From the NCBI GenBank assembly GCA_963740525.1, contig CAVUEG010000005.1, positions 124,001 to 188,000 on the forward strand: a stretch of DNA of 64,000 nt, in the 5' to 3' direction. Shown one piece after another: positions 1-8,555 of the stretch (positions are counted from its first letter, which is position 1; each line of letters begins with the position of its first letter). Origin of the DNA: CAVUEG01 sp963740525. Its GTDB lineage: Bacteria > Actinomycetota > Actinomycetes > Propionibacteriales > Nocardioidaceae. Under the pieces are notes generated by a model. That model ran no database searches and was not told the DNA's origin. It saw only the letters and a list, made by a program, of their open reading frames with translations. Made by a program: the position numbers and the translations under genes.

Positions 1-579
1 GCCCGTGCCTCCGGGACCGACTCCGACGCCGAGGTGCGCACGCTGCTGGACCGGCTCGGGACGCCCGAGGACCTGGTCGTGGCGGCGGGCGGCTCGTCCG
101 GTGCCGGCGTACCGGTCGCCGGTGCGGCGTCCAAGGCCAGGCTCGAGCCGATCGCGATGGTGCTGCTGTTCGTGCCGCAGGCGTTGATCCTGATGTCGTT
201 GCCGCTGATCTCCTTCATCGTGCTGCTCTTCCCGCTCGCATTCGTCTGCTGGCTGGCAGGGCTGGTGCTGGTGGCGCTCTCGCAGCGTTGGGACGGCCCG
301 GCCAAGGTGAGCGCCGCGCTCGTGGTCGGCGCGGGCTTCCCGGTCTGGTGCGTGGCCTTCGCGGCTTCGGTGATGACCGTGCGGGTGTCGTCGTCGACCT
401 GTGTGCAGTCCGGCGCTGCGGGAGAACCCCTCAGCGACCCCGTCTGCACGAGCAGCGGTGGCGGCTTCCCTTGGGCAGGGCTGGTGTTCCTGGTCCTCCT
501 GGTCGTCTTCCTCGTCGTCGAGGTGCGGACGGCCCGTCGCCTGCTGCGTCAGGCCGAGGGTGGCCTTGCGACCAGGTGA
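1..579 (+). CDS. HAAS-domain-like membrane protein (5' truncated)
   Basis: The reading frame is open from the first base and ends at TGA 577-579, so the gene begins upstream of the window. The first visible residues, around LLDRLGTPEDLV, resemble the end of a HAAS/DUF1700 helical domain, which usually sits ahead of membrane segments and is encoded beside a PadR-type regulator. About four hydrophobic segments follow: two close together near codons 50-90, one near 105-125, one near 155-175. The tail is short and basic (TARRLLRQAEGG). The next gene overlaps its end by about 20 bases, suggesting co-transcription. The exact function is unknown; a membrane-bound signalling or envelope role is inferred from the domain only. 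Confidence 0.6.
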   Translation, partial: ARASGTDSDAEVRTLLDRLGTPEDLVVAAGGSSGAGVPVAGAASKARLEPIAMVLLFVPQALILMSLPLISFIVLLFPLAFVCWLAGLVLVALSQRWDGPAKVSAALVVGAGFPVWCVAFAASVMTVRVSSSTCVQSGAAGEPLSDPVCTSSGGGFPWAGLVFLVLLVVFLVVEVRTARRLLRQAEGGLATR

Positions 580-1450
580 CCTCGGGCTGATGGCCGTCGC
601 GGTCGTCGCGGTGTCCTTCTCGGGACCCGTGATGGCCGGACTCGTCGTGCCCGCGCTGGCGATCGCCTTCTGGCGCAACGGGATGGCCACGGTCCTGCTC
701 GCGCCGGCGGCCTGGCGGCGCGGTGGAGAGCTACGCAGCCTGGGGCGTGAGCAGTTCGGCTGGATCGGGCTCTCCGGCCTGGCGCTGGCCCTGCACTTCG
801 CCACCTGGGTGACCTCGCTGACCATGACCTCCGTCGCCTCCGCGACCGCGCTGGTCACCCTCCAGATGGCGTTCGTCGCCGCCTGGAACCTGCTGAACGG
901 CGAGCGCTTCTCGCGGCTGATGACCGTCGGGATGGTGGTCGCCTTCGCGGGCGTGCTGGTGGTCACCGGGGTCGACTTCTCGCTGTCCACCCGGGCACTC
1001 GTCGGTGACCTGCTGGCGTTCGTCGGCGGTGCGGCGGCAGCGGCGTACACGGTGCTGGGGAGCCGAGCGCGTAGGTCTGTGAGCACCACGACGTACACCT
1101 TCGTCTGCTACGGCACCTGCGCCTCGATCCTGCTCGTCGCGTGTCTGGCGAGCGGCCAGGCGTTGGTCGGGTACGGCGCCCGGGAGTGGCTGCTGCTCGG
1201 CGTGGTCACGCTCACCGCGCAGATGCTCGGGCACTCCGTGCTCAACCACCTGCTCGCCACGACCACCCCGATGACCGTCTCGCTCGTGCTCCTGCTCGAG
1301 GTCCCCGGCGCCGCCCTGCTCGCCGCCGCCCTCCTCGGCCAGGTCCCCCCGTTCGCCACCTTCGTCGGGCTGGCCGTGATCCTGCTCGGCATGGTCCTGG
1401 TGATCTTCAACGCGCGACCCACCGCCCTGGCCGAGCCCGCCCCGACCTGA
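560..1450 (+). CDS. EamA/DMT-superfamily permease
   Basis: Encodes about 296 residues with roughly ten hydrophobic segments and the two-fold EamA repeat, typical of drug/metabolite exporters in the cytoplasmic membrane. The N-terminal VSFSGPVMAG segment and the first-helix motif ALAIAFWRNGMA are characteristic of the family. GTG at 560 is preferred because a GAGG-like site lies just ahead (553-559) and the resulting N-terminus (VALRPGDLG) matches the usual family start; ATG 590 is the alternative and would clip the first helix. It overlaps the upstream membrane-protein gene. The substrate cannot be told from sequence. The stop is followed at once by a palindromic repeat that may end transcription. 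Confidence 0.85.
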   Translation: MALRPGDLGLMAVAVVAVSFSGPVMAGLVVPALAIAFWRNGMATVLLAPAAWRRGGELRSLGREQFGWIGLSGLALALHFATWVTSLTMTSVASATALVTLQMAFVAAWNLLNGERFSRLMTVGMVVAFAGVLVVTGVDFSLSTRALVGDLLAFVGGAAAAAYTVLGSRARRSVSTTTYTFVCYGTCASILLVACLASGQALVGYGAREWLLLGVVTLTAQMLGHSVLNHLLATTTPMTVSLVLLLEVPGAALLAAALLGQVPPFATFVGLAVILLGMVLVIFNARPTALAEPAPT

Positions 1451-1452
1451 CC

Positions 1453-1523
1453 CTCCTGGGGTTGCGGTTTGGTCCCCAACCTCAACTTTTCGGGGTCGGA
1501 ACCTGCAGTTTGTGACCAATGAG
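1453..1523 (+). repeat. dispersed palindromic intergenic repeat, copy A
   Basis: Starts 2 bases after the EamA stop codon. The core carries a left arm TTTGGTCCCCAACCTCAACT and a right arm CCTGCAGTTTGTGACCAAT that are largely complementary, so a long hairpin is predicted. The same element occurs inverted at 1627-1688 and directly at 39625-39692. No protein is encoded. Copies A and C both follow a stop codon directly, so a terminator-like or REP-like role is plausible. Confidence 0.8.
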
Positions 1524-1626
1524 TGGGGTCCTGGTCCTGCTCCGGGTCGGCACGAGCGCGGCCTGTCCCGCCGTACGACGGCTCCGTACGCCGTCCCTCG
1601 CATCCACGGGCACATCGCCAGGTCCA

Positions 1627-1688
1627 TCCATTGGTCACAAACCGCAGCTGTTCGAGCCGAAAACCTGCGGTTGGGGACCGATCCGCAG
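1627..1688 (-). repeat. dispersed palindromic intergenic repeat, copy B (inverted)
   Basis: Read on the minus strand it gives CGGTCCCCAACCGCAGGTTT, then a GC-rich loop, then CTGCGGTTTGTGACCAATGG, matching copies A and C. It faces copy A across about 100 bases, so the 1451-1773 gap is essentially two inverted repeat copies plus a promoter. Nothing else is evident in the gap. Confidence 0.8.
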
Positions 1689-1731
1689 ACCCGGAGGGTG
1701 TGCGGGGAGGGGGAGGGGGCCGTGGCACGGC

Positions 1732-1737
1732 TAGCAT
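1732..1737 (+). promoter_or_regulatory. putative -10 box for the 1774-7103 operon
   Basis: TAGCAT fits the TANNNT -10 pattern seen ahead of many genes here. A start about 7 bases downstream would give a leader of roughly 30 bases containing the AAGGAG ribosome site at 1763-1768. No convincing -35 box is seen. Confidence 0.4.
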
Positions 1738-1773
1738 GAGCGGCGATCTGCCGGACCGTCAGAAGGAGACCCC

Positions 1774-3372
1774 GTGGCCGACCCACACAACCCCGAGGCT
1801 GAGGTCTCGGGAGTGACGGTCGGGGAGGACGGGATCCGCGCGGGGTCGCGTGACGAGGTGATCCTCGACGTGCTCTTCGACGGTCGCCGGATCTGGTCGT
1901 TCTGGCTGCATCGCGACGGCGAGGCCAAGGGCGGGGAGTACTTCGTCGAGTGGCCAGGCGTGCTCCGCCGCTTCCTCGACGGTACGACGAGGCTCACCAT
2001 CGCGCGCCACGCCGACCAGCACCCGTTCTTCGACGAGGAGATCCGGCTCGGCAAGGGCGAGGGCCGGATCGAGGTCGTCAACGAGGAGGGCCGGCCGCTC
2101 GGCATCGACAAGTCCATGCGGCTCGCGCAGACCTTCGACACCCGCAGCGACGAGCACGTGGCGCCCTTGCTCGACTCGATCGGCGAGGTCCTCGACGCGC
2201 TCAAGCGGGCCGGCGCGGACGCGTTCGTGGTCTACGGCACGCTGCTGGGCGGGGTGCGGGGCGGCAAGCTGATCGGTCACGACTCCGACGCCGACCTCGG
2301 CTACGTCAGCAAGCACGAGCACCCGGTCGACGTGGTCCGCGAGTCCTTCGTCCTGCAGCGGCGGCTCGCCGAGCAGGGCTACGACATCACCCGCTACTCC
2401 GGCGCCGCGTTCCGCGTCGACGTGGCCGAGGCGGACGGCTCGATCCGGGGGCTCGACGTCTTCGGCGGGTTCCTCTCCGGCGGCCACCTCCACCTGATGG
2501 GCGAGATCCGCACGCCGTTCGAGCGCGACTGGATCTTCCCCCTCGGCACCACCACGCTCGAAGGGCGCACGTTCGCGGCCCCGGCCAACCCCGACCGCTT
2601 CCTCGCCGCGACCTACGGCGAGTCCTGGCGCCAACCCGACCCCGCCTTCCACTTCGAGACCCCCCGCTCGACCCACCGCCGGCTGACCGGCTGGTTCCGC
2701 GGCACCCGCGTGATGCGCGCCGAGTGGGACCGCGTCTACTCCGGTCCCCGGCTCGCGGAGCCCGAGATCGAGCCCACCCCGTTCGCACGCTGGGTGCGTG
2801 AGCGCGAGCCAGCCCCGGCGTCGTACGTCGACATCGGCTGCGGGCGTGGCACCGACGCGTACTGGGTGGCCAGCGAGGGCACCCCGGCGGTCGGCCTCGA
2901 CTACGTCAGCAAGGCGTTCCGCGCCCTCGAGGCCAAGGCAAAGGCCCAGGACGTCCCCGTGGACTACCGGTTCTTCAACCTCGACGAGCTTCGCACGGTG
3001 CTGGCCGAGTCCGCCCGGGTCGCGCACTCGCAGGGCCCCCACACCGTCGCCGCCCGCCACGTCGCCGACGCCACCGACCGGGTGGGTCGTCACAACCTGT
3101 GGCGGGCCGCCGAGATGATGCTGCGCGGCGGGGGCAGGCTGTACCTCGAGTTCCTGGTCAAGCGCGGTCCCGGCGACCGCTTCGCGAGGAAGAACCACCT
3201 GCGCACGCTCCCCGTCGACCTGGTCGTGGCCGAGCTGGAGGGGCGCGGGGCGCAGATCCTGCACCGGGAGGTGCTCACCGTCAACGCGGACGGCACCCCC
3301 GCTGGGAAGGGCTCCGGGCAGCCGCCCGGGAGCCGACGAATCGGGCGATTGGTCGTGGAATGGCAGGCATGA
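1774..3372 (+). CDS. LicD-like nucleotidyltransferase-fold / class I methyltransferase fusion
   Basis: A 532-residue protein starting at GTG behind AAGGAG. Residues 1-110 form a beta-rich N-terminal region with no recognised family. Residues about 125-275 resemble LicD (phosphocholine-transferase-like): YGTLLGG at 154-160 and GHDSDAD at 168-174, the latter matching the metal-binding D-x-D of this superfamily. Residues about 345-480 are a SAM-dependent methyltransferase with the DIGCGRG loop at 353-359. The likely role is attaching and methylating a polar group on a surface glycan. A same-architecture paralogue lies at 12503-14075. It overlaps the coiled-coil gene downstream by ATGA. The substrate is unknown. 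Confidence 0.75.
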   Translation: MADPHNPEAEVSGVTVGEDGIRAGSRDEVILDVLFDGRRIWSFWLHRDGEAKGGEYFVEWPGVLRRFLDGTTRLTIARHADQHPFFDEEIRLGKGEGRIEVVNEEGRPLGIDKSMRLAQTFDTRSDEHVAPLLDSIGEVLDALKRAGADAFVVYGTLLGGVRGGKLIGHDSDADLGYVSKHEHPVDVVRESFVLQRRLAEQGYDITRYSGAAFRVDVAEADGSIRGLDVFGGFLSGGHLHLMGEIRTPFERDWIFPLGTTTLEGRTFAAPANPDRFLAATYGESWRQPDPAFHFETPRSTHRRLTGWFRGTRVMRAEWDRVYSGPRLAEPEIEPTPFARWVREREPAPASYVDIGCGRGTDAYWVASEGTPAVGLDYVSKAFRALEAKAKAQDVPVDYRFFNLDELRTVLAESARVAHSQGPHTVAARHVADATDRVGRHNLWRAAEMMLRGGGRLYLEFLVKRGPGDRFARKNHLRTLPVDLVVAELEGRGAQILHREVLTVNADGTPAGKGSGQPPGSRRIGRLVVEWQA

Positions 3373-3629
3373 AGAACCGGATGCGCACGCGCGGCAAGCA
3401 GCTGGCCGAGGACCTCTCGAAGTTCCGCAGCAAGGCCTCGGCCGGCGGGATCGACGAGCTCCGGGCCCGCGTCGAGGAGCTCGAGGTCGAGGTCCAGGAG
3501 TGCCGTCAGCTCAACCTTCGGCTCGCCGAGCTGACCGACGTGGTGCAGGAGCTCCTGCTCCCCGTCTCGCAGCGGGACGACGCCAAGGTGACGGAGCTGA
3601 TGGAGCGCTACTCCCAGAGCCTGGGCTGA
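3369..3629 (+). CDS. small coiled-coil protein, partner of the LicD-MT fusion
   Basis: An 86-residue protein starting at ATG 3369 inside the stop of the fusion gene. After a basic N-terminus (MKNRMRTRGKQLAED) it has a heptad-rich coiled coil, about residues 38-80, with many Glu and Leu. The second half is clearly related to the product of 12258-12506, which also follows a LicD-MT fusion (shared pattern LEEAVQENRRLNQRL versus LEVEVQECRQLNLRL, then a DVVxELLxP block). The repeated pairing suggests a dedicated partner or oligomerisation factor. No known family is recognised. Confidence 0.65.
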   Translation: MKNRMRTRGKQLAEDLSKFRSKASAGGIDELRARVEELEVEVQECRQLNLRLAELTDVVQELLLPVSQRDDAKVTELMERYSQSLG

Positions 3630-3799
3630 TGGTGCCGGCCGAGGTCGGGCAGTACGACGCCCGCCTCGCCGAGCTCGACTCCCTCGATGACACCGAGCGG
3701 GTCGAGGCGGCCGCGGCGCTGGTGGCGGACCTGATCGAGGACCTGCGCGCGATGAAGCGCGAGGAGAAGCGGCTGCGCCGACGCGGCGGCGAGTCCTGA
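3629..3799 (+). CDS. small charged helical protein
   Basis: A 56-residue open frame coupled on both sides by TGATG overlaps (ATG 3629, TGA 3797-3799). Composition is strongly charged and helical: an acidic first half (LAELDSLDDTERVEAAAALV) and a basic end (MKREEKRLRRRGG). The tight overlaps with real genes on both sides are the main evidence that it is translated. No family is recognised; it may be another coiled-coil partner in this operon. Confidence 0.5.
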   Translation: MVPAEVGQYDARLAELDSLDDTERVEAAAALVADLIEDLRAMKREEKRLRRRGGES

Positions 3800-4836
3800 T
3801 GGCGCGCCGCGTCTTCGTGCACGTCGGCACGCCGAAGTCCGGGACGACGTACCTGCAGAGCATCCTCTACGCGAGCCGGGACAGCCTGCGCGACCACGGC
3901 TTCCTGCTGCCGGGTGACGACCGGACCGACCAGGTCTGGGCGACCATGGTGGTCCGGGAGGATCCGCGCCTCGACGAGCGACCGGACCGGGCGCGACAGG
4001 CCTGGGACCGGCTGGTGCGCGACACCGCCGCCTGGGACGGCGACGCCCTGGTCACCCATGAGTACTTCGGCGCAGCCACCGCGGACCAGGCCAGGACTGC
4101 CGTGGAGTCGCTCTCGCCCAGCGAGGTCCACGTCGTGGTCACGGCCCGGGAGCCCCTCGGCACGCTCTGCGCGGCTTGGCAGCAGTCGCTGAAGTACCGC
4201 CACACGGAACCGCTCGACACCTTCAGCACCGAGGCCGGTGACGACCCGACCGTGCTGTGGAACTGGCGCAGCCTGGACATCGCCGAGGTCCTGCGACGCT
4301 GGGCTCCGACGGTCCCGCCCGAGCGGGTGCACGTCGTCAGCACCCCCCGCGACAAGGCCGAGCCGACGACCCTGTGGGACCGGTTCTGCGCGGTGCTCGG
4401 CCTCGATCCCGCGGCCTGCGACACCGACCTCGCCGAGCGAAACCCGACGATGGGGCTGGTCGAGGCCGAGGCCCTCCGTCGCCTCAACCACCACCTCGGC
4501 GCGCTCGACAACGCCTTCGCCCGGACCACCTGGATCCGCCGCTACCTCGCCGAGCACCACCTCGTGTCGGGGTCGGGGGAGCGGTTCTGGCCGTCGCCCG
4601 CCCGGATCGAGGAGTGCCGGACCCGTGCGGAGGCGGCGGTGGCGCTGGTGCGAGAGCGCGGCTACCACGTGCAGGGCGACCTGGCGGACCTGCTGGTGCC
4701 GGAGGACCTGCCGCACCGCCGTACGCCGGCCGAGGTGACCGACCGCGAGGTCGCCGACGTGCTCACCAGGCTGGCGGGTACGGTGCTCGACGACGTGCGC
4801 AGCCGGCGCCGCGAGCTGGACGAGCTGCGCCGATGA
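3799..4836 (+). CDS. sulfotransferase-family protein 1
   Basis: A 345-residue P-loop protein. Residues 12-19 (PKSGTTYL) form the 5'-phosphosulfate-binding loop of PAPS-dependent sulfotransferases. A second block, VVTAREPLGTLCAAWQQSLK, resembles the 3'-phosphate-binding R-x-P...S region. It starts at ATG 3799 overlapping the previous stop. It is the first of three tandem paralogues sharing the order P-loop, HEYF/HEFF segment, TAREP block, W-x-W-R-x-xD segment and MG-x-x-E-x-E-x-LRR segment. Position after the LicD-MT fusion suggests sulfation of a surface glycan or lipid; the acceptor is unknown. Confidence 0.75.
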   Translation: MARRVFVHVGTPKSGTTYLQSILYASRDSLRDHGFLLPGDDRTDQVWATMVVREDPRLDERPDRARQAWDRLVRDTAAWDGDALVTHEYFGAATADQARTAVESLSPSEVHVVVTAREPLGTLCAAWQQSLKYRHTEPLDTFSTEAGDDPTVLWNWRSLDIAEVLRRWAPTVPPERVHVVSTPRDKAEPTTLWDRFCAVLGLDPAACDTDLAERNPTMGLVEAEALRRLNHHLGALDNAFARTTWIRRYLAEHHLVSGSGERFWPSPARIEECRTRAEAAVALVRERGYHVQGDLADLLVPEDLPHRRTPAEVTDREVADVLTRLAGTVLDDVRSRRRELDELRR

Positions 4837-4864
4837 CGCCGTCGGACCCAGGCGAGGAGTGAGC

Positions 4865-6061
4865 GTGGCCCAGCGAGTCTTTGTCCACATCGGACTGCCC
4901 AAGACCGGTACGACCTACCTCCAGACGATCATGTGGTCGCACCGGCCGCAGCTGCGCAAGGCGGGTCTGCTGCTGCCCGGCAGCGAGCGACGCGACCACC
5001 TGTGGTCCTCGTGCGTGGTGCGCGACGACCCGCACACGGCCAAGCGCAACCCCAAGGCGCCCTCGTCGTGGGAGCGGCTGCGCGAGGAGATCGCCGGCTG
5101 GGACCGCGACGCGGTGATCAGCCACGAGTTCTTCTGCTCGGCCTCGGCCGAGCAGGCGAAGCGGATGGTCGCCGAGCTGGCTCCGGCGGAGGTCCACGTC
5201 GTGGTCACGGCGCGTGAGCCGCTGGGTCTGTTCACGGCCAGCTGGCAGGAGTCCATCAAGAACCACGGCACCACGCGGATCGGGGACTACGGCCGGAGCG
5301 TGTCGGAGGACCCGCTGGAGATCTGGGACTGGCGGGCGCTGGACCTCGGGCTGGTCCTCGAGCGCTGGGGTACCGCGGTGCCGGCCGACCGGGTCCATGT
5401 CATCCCGATGCCCCCACCCGGTTCACCCCGGGAGCTGCTCTGGCAACGCTTCGCCGGCGTGCTCGGGGTCGACCCGGACGTCGCCGACACCTCCGGCAAC
5501 TTCCCCAACGAGTCGATGGGCGTCGCCGAGGCCGAGACGCTGCGACGGATCAACGGGTCCCTGACCGGGTTCAGCAAGCCGGTCGACCGTGGGGTGTGGA
5601 TCCGCAGCTACCTAGCCGACGAGCGGCTCGTGCCGCGTCGCGGGGAGAAGTACTGGCCCGCCGACGACCAGGTCTCCGACTGCCGGGACCGGGGCGAGCG
5701 GGCGGTCGCGCTGGTGAGGGAGAGCGGCTTCGACGTGGTCGGCGACCTGGACGACCTGCGCGTGCCAGAACATCTCGAGGAGCGACGCCACCCCGACTCG
5801 GTCACCGACGCAGAGGTGCTCGAGGTCGCCACCGACCTGATCGCCCAGATGCTGGCCGAGACCCGCGACCTGACCAACGAGGTCACCGCCCTGGAGAAGA
5901 AGCCCCGCCGGCGGAGGCGTGCGGCCGCGGGGGTCGCGCAGAAGGCGCCGCTCGTCGTGGCGGCTCCGACAGCCCTGCGCTCGTTCGTACGCCGGCACCC
6001 GAGGCTGGCCGCGCTCGCTGCGCGGGTCACCCGGTTTCGTCGCGACCTCAGGAGAGGGTGA
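4865..6061 (+). CDS. sulfotransferase-family protein 2, with basic C-terminal extension
   Basis: About 398 residues, with the PAPS-binding loop LPKTGTTYLQT near the N-terminus and the TAREPLGLF block. GTG 4865 is chosen because GCGAGGAG (4851-4858) is correctly spaced for it; GTG 4859 directly abuts that site. It differs from its two neighbours by a roughly 55-residue C-terminal extension rich in Arg and Lys (starting EKKPRRRRRAAAG), which could contact membrane phospholipid or an anionic polymer. It lies 28 bases after sulfotransferase 1 and 4 bases before sulfotransferase 3, in one operon. Confidence 0.75.
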   Translation: MAQRVFVHIGLPKTGTTYLQTIMWSHRPQLRKAGLLLPGSERRDHLWSSCVVRDDPHTAKRNPKAPSSWERLREEIAGWDRDAVISHEFFCSASAEQAKRMVAELAPAEVHVVVTAREPLGLFTASWQESIKNHGTTRIGDYGRSVSEDPLEIWDWRALDLGLVLERWGTAVPADRVHVIPMPPPGSPRELLWQRFAGVLGVDPDVADTSGNFPNESMGVAEAETLRRINGSLTGFSKPVDRGVWIRSYLADERLVPRRGEKYWPADDQVSDCRDRGERAVALVRESGFDVVGDLDDLRVPEHLEERRHPDSVTDAEVLEVATDLIAQMLAETRDLTNEVTALEKKPRRRRRAAAGVAQKAPLVVAAPTALRSFVRRHPRLAALAARVTRFRRDLRRG

Positions 6062-6065
6062 CCTG

Positions 6066-7103
6066 ATGGCTGAGAAGGTGTTCCTGCACATCGGCTTGCC
6101 GAAGACCGGCACGACATACCTGCAGACCGTCCTCTGGGACCACCGCGACCAGCTTCGCGAGGAGGGCGTGCTGCTGCCGGGTGCCGGGAAGTCGGACCAC
6201 TGGTGGTCCACGCTGGTGGTCCGGGAGGACGACCGGATCCAGAAGCGGTCCCCGCAGGCCGCGGGCGCGTGGGACCGGGTCGTCAGCGAGACCGCGTCCT
6301 GGCCGGGCACTGCCGTGATCAGCCACGAGTTCTTCGCCGCGGCGACCGAGGGGCAGGCCGCGGCCGCGATCGCGCGGCTCGCCCCGGCCGACGTCCACCT
6401 CGTGGTCACCGCGCGGGAGCCGGTCGGGCTCTTCGCCGCCACCTGGCAGGAGTCGCTGAAGTTCGGGGCGCCGAAGCCGATGGCCGACTTCGGGCGGTCC
6501 ACCCCGACCGACCCCGCGAAGGTGTGGAGCTGGCGCTCGATGGACCTCGGTGCGGTGCTCGACCGGTGGGCGCCGCACGTCCCGCCGGGCAACGTGCACG
6601 TGATCCCGCTGTCCCGCTCGGGAGGCGGCTCCGAGGATCTCTGGCACACCTTCAGCGACCTGGTCGGGATCACCGGCGAGTACGACCTCTCGGTTGCCAG
6701 GCGCAACGCGTCCATGGGGGTCGTGGAGACCGAGCTGCTGCGGCGGCTGACCCCGCTGCTGAAGGACTTCACCGGGTTCGCCCGCCACCGCTGGGTGCGG
6801 CTGCACCTCGCCGAGAAGCTGCTGGTCGAGCACGGTGGCGAGCGGTTCGCTCCCGACTCCGAGCAGATCGCCGCCTGCCGCGTGAAGGGCGAGGAGGCGG
6901 TGGCCGCGGTCGACCGGCACTCCGTGGACGTGATCGGCTCCGTGGACGACCTCCGGGTCCCCGACGAGCTGCCCGAGCGGCGTACGCCCGCCGACGTGAG
7001 CGAGGGTGAGCTCGCCCAGGTGGCGGTCGACACGGTCGCGGCGATGCTCGCCGACGTCCGCAGGCTGACCCGCAAGGTGAAGGCGCTGCGAGAGAACGCC
7101 TGA
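6066..7103 (+). CDS. sulfotransferase-family protein 3
   Basis: A 345-residue third paralogue, starting at ATG 6066, four bases after the previous stop. It keeps the P-loop IGLPKTGTTYLQTVLW, the HEFFAA segment and the TAREPVGLFAATWQESLK block. It is closest to protein 2 at the N-terminus but lacks the basic tail. Three consecutive copies suggest different acceptor positions on one product, or recent amplification. It is the last gene of the operon before an independent promoter. Confidence 0.75.
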   Translation: MAEKVFLHIGLPKTGTTYLQTVLWDHRDQLREEGVLLPGAGKSDHWWSTLVVREDDRIQKRSPQAAGAWDRVVSETASWPGTAVISHEFFAAATEGQAAAAIARLAPADVHLVVTAREPVGLFAATWQESLKFGAPKPMADFGRSTPTDPAKVWSWRSMDLGAVLDRWAPHVPPGNVHVIPLSRSGGGSEDLWHTFSDLVGITGEYDLSVARRNASMGVVETELLRRLTPLLKDFTGFARHRWVRLHLAEKLLVEHGGERFAPDSEQIAACRVKGEEAVAAVDRHSVDVIGSVDDLRVPDELPERRTPADVSEGELAQVAVDTVAAMLADVRRLTRKVKALRENA

Positions 7104-7147
7104 CCGGGACGTGAAGTTCGTCATGGCGCCGGGGAGCCCCCGCGGTT

Positions 7148-7153
7148 GATAAT
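7148..7153 (+). promoter_or_regulatory. putative -10 box for the acyl-CoA dehydrogenase gene
   Basis: GATAAT in TTGATAATCC is an unusually AT-rich hexamer for this sequence, 60 bases ahead of ATG 7213, which has a GGAAGGA ribosome site. This implies a leader of roughly 50 bases. Confidence 0.45.
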
Positions 7154-7212
7154 CCGGTGTCCGCGTCCGCGCCGACGCCCCCGAACGCCGTGCCGAACCC
7201 GGAAGGACCCCC

Positions 7213-8412
7213 ATGACTCGCCTCTGCTCGACCGAGGGCCTGACTGACATCCAGCAGGAGATCATCAAGGCCGTGCGCTCCTTCGTCGAGAAGGAGATCC
7301 TCCCGGTCGCCACGGAGCTCGAGCACAAGGACGAGTACCCGACCGAGATCGTCGAGGGGCTCAAGGAGCTCGGCATCTTCGGCCTGATGATCCCCGAGGA
7401 GTACGGCGGCCTGGGCGAGTCCCTGCTGACCTACGCGCTGACCGTCGAGGAGATCGCTCGCGGCTGGATGAGTGTCTCGGGCATCATCAACACCCACTTC
7501 ATCGTGGCCTGGATGCTGCTCCAGCACGGCACCGACGAGCAGAAGCAGAAGTACCTCCCGAAGATGGCAACGGGCGAGGTGCGCGGGGCGTTCTCGATGT
7601 CCGAGCCCGGGTGCGGCTCCGACGTCAGCGCGATCAAGACCAAGGCCGTGAAGAACGACGACGGCGGCTACACGATCGACGGCCAGAAGATGTGGCTGAC
7701 CAACGGTGGCTCGGCAAACCTGGTCGCCGTACTGGTGAAGACCGACGAAGGTGCCGACAGCGTCTACAAGAACATGACCACGTTCCTGGTCGAGAAGGAG
7801 TCCGGCTTCGGCGAGACCGCCCAGGGGGTCACCATCCCGGGCAAGATCGAGAAGATGGGCTACAAGGGCGTCGACACCACTGAGATGGTCTTCGAGGGCC
7901 ACCAGATCGCCGCCGACCAGATCCTCGGCGGCGAACCGGGCAAGGGCTTCTACCAGATGATGGACGGGGTCGAGGTCGGCCGCGTGAACGTCGCCGCCCG
8001 CGGCTGCGGTGTCGCCAACCGGGCCTTCGAGCTCGGCGTCGACTACGCCCAGCAGCGCGAGACGTTCGGCAAGAAGATCGCCGAGCACCAGGCCGTGCTG
8101 TTCCGTCTCGCCGAGATGGCGACCAAGGTCGAGGCCGCGCACCAGATGATGGTCAAGGCGGCCCGCAAGAAGGACGCCGGGGAGCGCAACGACCTCGAGG
8201 CCGGGATGGCGAAGTACCTCGCCTCGGAGTACTGCTCGCAGGTGGTCGAGGACTCGTTCCGGATCCACGGCGGCTACGGCTTCTCCAAGGAGTACGAGAT
8301 CGAGCGGCTCTACCGTGAGGCGCCGATGCTGCTGATCGGCGAGGGCACCGCCGACATCCAGCGGATGATCATCGGTCGCCGACTGCTCGAGGAGTACAAG
8401 CTCAAGAACTGA
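7213..8412 (+). CDS. acyl-CoA dehydrogenase
   Basis: A 399-residue flavoprotein of normal family length, catalysing alpha,beta-dehydrogenation of an acyl-CoA with electron transfer to ETF. Family signatures are present: FSMSEPGCGSD in the middle domain, the QQRETFGKKIAEHQAV helix, the RIHGGYGFSKEYEIERLYR block and, near the C-terminus, IGEGTADIQR, whose Glu is at the usual catalytic-base position. The GIINTHF segment and overall length fit a short-chain or glutaryl/crotonobetainyl-type member, but chain length cannot be fixed by eye. It stands alone between a glycan operon and a convergent NUDIX gene. Start supported by GGAAGGA. Confidence 0.9.
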   Translation: MTRLCSTEGLTDIQQEIIKAVRSFVEKEILPVATELEHKDEYPTEIVEGLKELGIFGLMIPEEYGGLGESLLTYALTVEEIARGWMSVSGIINTHFIVAWMLLQHGTDEQKQKYLPKMATGEVRGAFSMSEPGCGSDVSAIKTKAVKNDDGGYTIDGQKMWLTNGGSANLVAVLVKTDEGADSVYKNMTTFLVEKESGFGETAQGVTIPGKIEKMGYKGVDTTEMVFEGHQIAADQILGGEPGKGFYQMMDGVEVGRVNVAARGCGVANRAFELGVDYAQQRETFGKKIAEHQAVLFRLAEMATKVEAAHQMMVKAARKKDAGERNDLEAGMAKYLASEYCSQVVEDSFRIHGGYGFSKEYEIERLYREAPMLLIGEGTADIQRMIIGRRLLEEYKLKN

Positions 8413-8504
8413 CGCCCTCCCCTGTACGACGCCGTGGAGCGCAAGCGTCAGTCGGAACGCCCGATCTCGCTGGCCCAAGGGGAGTGTCCGTTTCGGCGGG
8501 AAGA

Positions 8505-8518
8505 CGCGCCCGGGCGCG
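8505..8518. repeat. perfect GC palindrome between convergent genes
   Basis: CGCGCCCGGGCGCG is a perfect 14-base palindrome between the convergent acyl-CoA dehydrogenase and NUDIX genes. It may act in bidirectional termination, although no T-tract follows on either strand. Confidence 0.3.
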
Positions 8519-8555
8519 AATGAGCACTTTCATGCCAATGACCGCGCGTTGAAGG

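Noticed and set aside
4833..4862. Nine-codon open frame overlapping the sulfotransferase 1 stop
   Set aside because: Too short, no coding pattern; it is only the spacer with the next ribosome site.
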